Shown here one piece after another: positions 63,401 to 64,000 of a DNA stretch of 64,000 nt (position 1 is its first letter; every line of letters starts with the position of its first letter). The stretch covers positions 1-64,000 of the forward strand of contig CABFPG010000009.1 of NCBI GenBank assembly GCA_902141825.1, written 5' to 3'. The position numbers and the translations under genes were made by a program. This stretch comes from Thalassocella blandensis (GTDB lineage Bacteria > Pseudomonadota > Gammaproteobacteria > Pseudomonadales > Cellvibrionaceae). The notes below the pieces were generated by a model. The model saw only the letters and a program-made list of their open reading frames with translations, searched no databases and had not been told where the DNA came from.

Positions 63401-64000
63401 CTGGGAAGGTAGCGCAACCCTCCGACGATGGTCGGGTGCTCTAATCGCAAGCTGAGGTGATGGGGATGAGCAGGACTGGCACTTTGCCACTGCGTATGCC
63501 AGTAGCTTGCCGGGTTACTATCAATAGCGTTGTACGCGGCACCCTCTTCACCAACCAGTTCTTCACTGTCCACACTGTGTAGATCAATATCCAGAATGGA
63601 TAACGGCGCGAGCGAATCGTCCAGCACAGTCAACTCTGCAACAGATGTCCATGCATTACCATTCACTTCACTGTTAGCGACAAGACGGATATAGCACGAT
63701 TCCAATTCACCGGCCACACAATCACTGTGAGGCGTTAGCGCATTAAACTCAAAGATTGCAGCCCAACTATCCGCAGGCAAACGCGTGAATCGCAAACGCA
63801 TATATTGGGCGGTGACCGTAGGAAAGGTGACGGTCTGTTGAATACTGCTGTCGTTATTGCTGTTGCGGTTCGCGACTTCATTCCAGCTGTTGCCGTCATT
63901 CGACACCTCAATCACAAAACCATAAGCACGATCAAATTCAAATGTTACACGGGCGCCACTGAATTGCTGTGGCGAGCCATAATCCACCTGATACCATTGT
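60460..64000 (-). CDS. large secreted beta-propeller di-heme cytochrome with F5/8, PKD, CBM13 and CBM73-like modules (5' end outside window)
   Basis: About 1179 residues are visible and the frame is still open at the right edge, so the start and signal peptide are missing. From the N-terminal side: a cut F5/8/discoidin module, a second one, a PKD domain, a YVTN-type seven-bladed propeller (GVGEHPRAIAVAPNGNVWVTN pattern), and a cytochrome c peroxidase/MauG-like region. The last carries heme motifs CASCH (61843-61857) and CSTCH (about 61452-61466). A ricin-type CBM13, polyserine and a C-terminal CBM73-like module follow. It should be exported, bind chitin or other glycan, and carry electrons. 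The propeller may form a second redox or docking surface. It resembles in plan, though not in domain order, the 14135-17395 protein. Confidence 0.85.
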   Translation of the reverse strand, partial: QWYQVDYGSPQQFSGARVTFEFDRAYGFVIEVSNDGNSWNEVANRNSNNDSSIQQTVTFPTVTAQYMRLRFTRLPADSWAAIFEFNALTPHSDCVAGELESCYIRLVANSEVNGNAWTSVAELTVLDDSLAPLSILDIDLHSVDSEELVGEEGAAYNAIDSNPASYWHTQWQSASPAHPHHLSLRLEHPTIVGGLRYLPRQNLENGRIASYRIDTSRDGIHWSPVASGTFPNSASEQTVLFPLPDRPLKVSLPNPGASLVGQRVTFSAQASGGAGGLKYSFNFGDGTTPTPFGNNSTVNHTFAKAGHFPVIVTVRDSEQNTTTDAMLLTIHKPVSDEKPTRSSSIQFSNGIVYAVNSDNNSVSAIDSISLQKLWESGVGEHPRAIAVAPNGNVWVTNQHSSNVSVLSPSGSVVNTVDLPRGSQPFGIVFSPDGSQLFVSLSASGKIARLNPATGAMIATASVGNTPRGLAVTSNGQSLYVTQFISPRDRAQIRKLNTSDLTVAAVIELQNDTTTIDGEDRSQGIPNYLTSITISPDGTRAWVPSQKVNTGRGSFVSGQALSFESTVRTIVSQIDLSTDSEDFSAQFDFNDANLAADAVLTPLGDYAFVALQANNSVEIIDAYSGTGMGAISTGLAPKGLAMNNEATRLFVHNFLQRSIDVFDISGIIDGSNFIMPKLATVTTVADEKLSQQVLQGKRIFYNAADTRMALDGYMACASCHLDGDSDRRVWDFTDRNEGLRNTRSLIGAAGTRDGNIHWTANFDEIHDFENDIRAAFGGTGLMNDNDFIATQNPLGPAKAGLSRDLDALVAYVSSLASTPPSPFRQNDGSLTADAEAGQQIFEALNCSTCHSGEFFTDGKRWDVGTIQENSGKGSGESLEGVGFDTPSLLGLWFKAPYLHNGQAETLLDVLNSAAHGGSDTLTDSQRRQLAAYLMQLEQDAPNLLNVSRWQSQLSDMCMDVREGATAEGQDVLQWHCHNNANQRWQVQDTGEGYISLVVEHSGMCLDVFGVSTEAGAKIQQWTCNGGSNQQWMPLRDSQGYYQLQARHSGLCLGIVNNEGVAGAALEQQSCDNRSGQRWRQFIEGGSSSSSSSSSSSSSSSSSSSSSSSSSSSSSSSSGGNACNSLPQYADSNSYSTGDVVQNGGSRYQCTVGGWCTVGGPYAPGSGWAWTYAWNLLGSCN

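Overview
The window looks like a chromosomal segment of a polysaccharide-degrading gammaproteobacterium of the Cellvibrionaceae type (Cellvibrio / Saccharophagus / Teredinibacter relatives). The evidence is a large set of secreted, multi-module carbohydrate-active proteins joined by long polyserine linkers, CBM73/CBM5-type chitin-binding modules, CBM6, CBM13 and F5/8 modules, a sugar TonB-dependent receptor and moderate GC. The genus call is inference; no rRNA or other phylogenetic marker is present.

Layout. (1) 1-2547 is accessory DNA: the 3' end of an IS110/IS1111-family insertion sequence, then a leftward-reading integron cassette array with three clear attC sites, one probable attC and one interrupted attC. 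No integron integrase is seen. (2) 2548-3989 has no gene. (3) 3990-10070 holds three rightward secreted enzymes: a CBM13-polysaccharide lyase 14-like protein, a GH18 chitinase-CBM13, and a CBM6-CBM6-GH5-CBM6 glucanase-like enzyme. (4) 10237-17395 reads left: a secreted nuclease, a small operon (ParD-like DNA-binding protein, methionine aminopeptidase, alpha/beta hydrolase) behind a perfect 28-bp palindrome, and a 1086-residue di-heme oxidoreductase carrying three polysaccharide-binding modules. (5) 18282-30525 is a GalNAc/galactosamine catabolic locus: DeoR-type regulator, thioredoxin-like protein, GH36-type alpha-galactosidase, amidohydrolase lipoprotein, EamA permease and TonB receptor on the minus strand. 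These are divergent from the tagatose-bisphosphate aldolase subunit, the AgaS sugar isomerase/deaminase and a BadF-type sugar kinase. (6) 30652-39857 mixes an unknown small protein, a TPR protein, a RibD-like reductase, an S1 protease with a chitin-binding module, an MDR oxidoreductase, a porin-like protein and YghU glutathione transferase. (7) 40221-48057 holds a second chitinase and a 1973-residue alpha-amylase/pullulanase fusion. (8) 48802-54701 holds a SARP-like/hydrolase fusion, a 27-residue-repeat secreted protein and an ECF sigma operon with DUF3106-type and outer-membrane genes. (9) 55055-60016 holds a zinc metallopeptidase, a LysE exporter divergent from a MocR-type regulator, and a GAF-EAL phosphodiesterase. 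(10) 60460-64000 is a partial, very large secreted beta-propeller/di-heme cytochrome protein ending in CBM13 and CBM73.

How the genes fit together. Two chitinases, a chitin-targeted protease and two chitin-targeted di-heme redox proteins point to attack on chitin-rich composite material, perhaps with redox support for lytic polysaccharide monooxygenases encoded elsewhere. The GH36/TonB/aga locus would import and burn galacto-configured (N-acetyl)amino sugars. The amylase/pullulanase handles starch or glycogen, and the GH5 and PL14-like enzymes probably handle beta-glucan and uronate polymers. The points most worth a second look are the IS element sitting in an attC site, the ParD-like/MetAP operon with its palindromic operator, the two CBM-tethered di-heme proteins, the regulator-hydrolase fusion, and the alternating 27-residue repeat protein upstream of an ECF operon.
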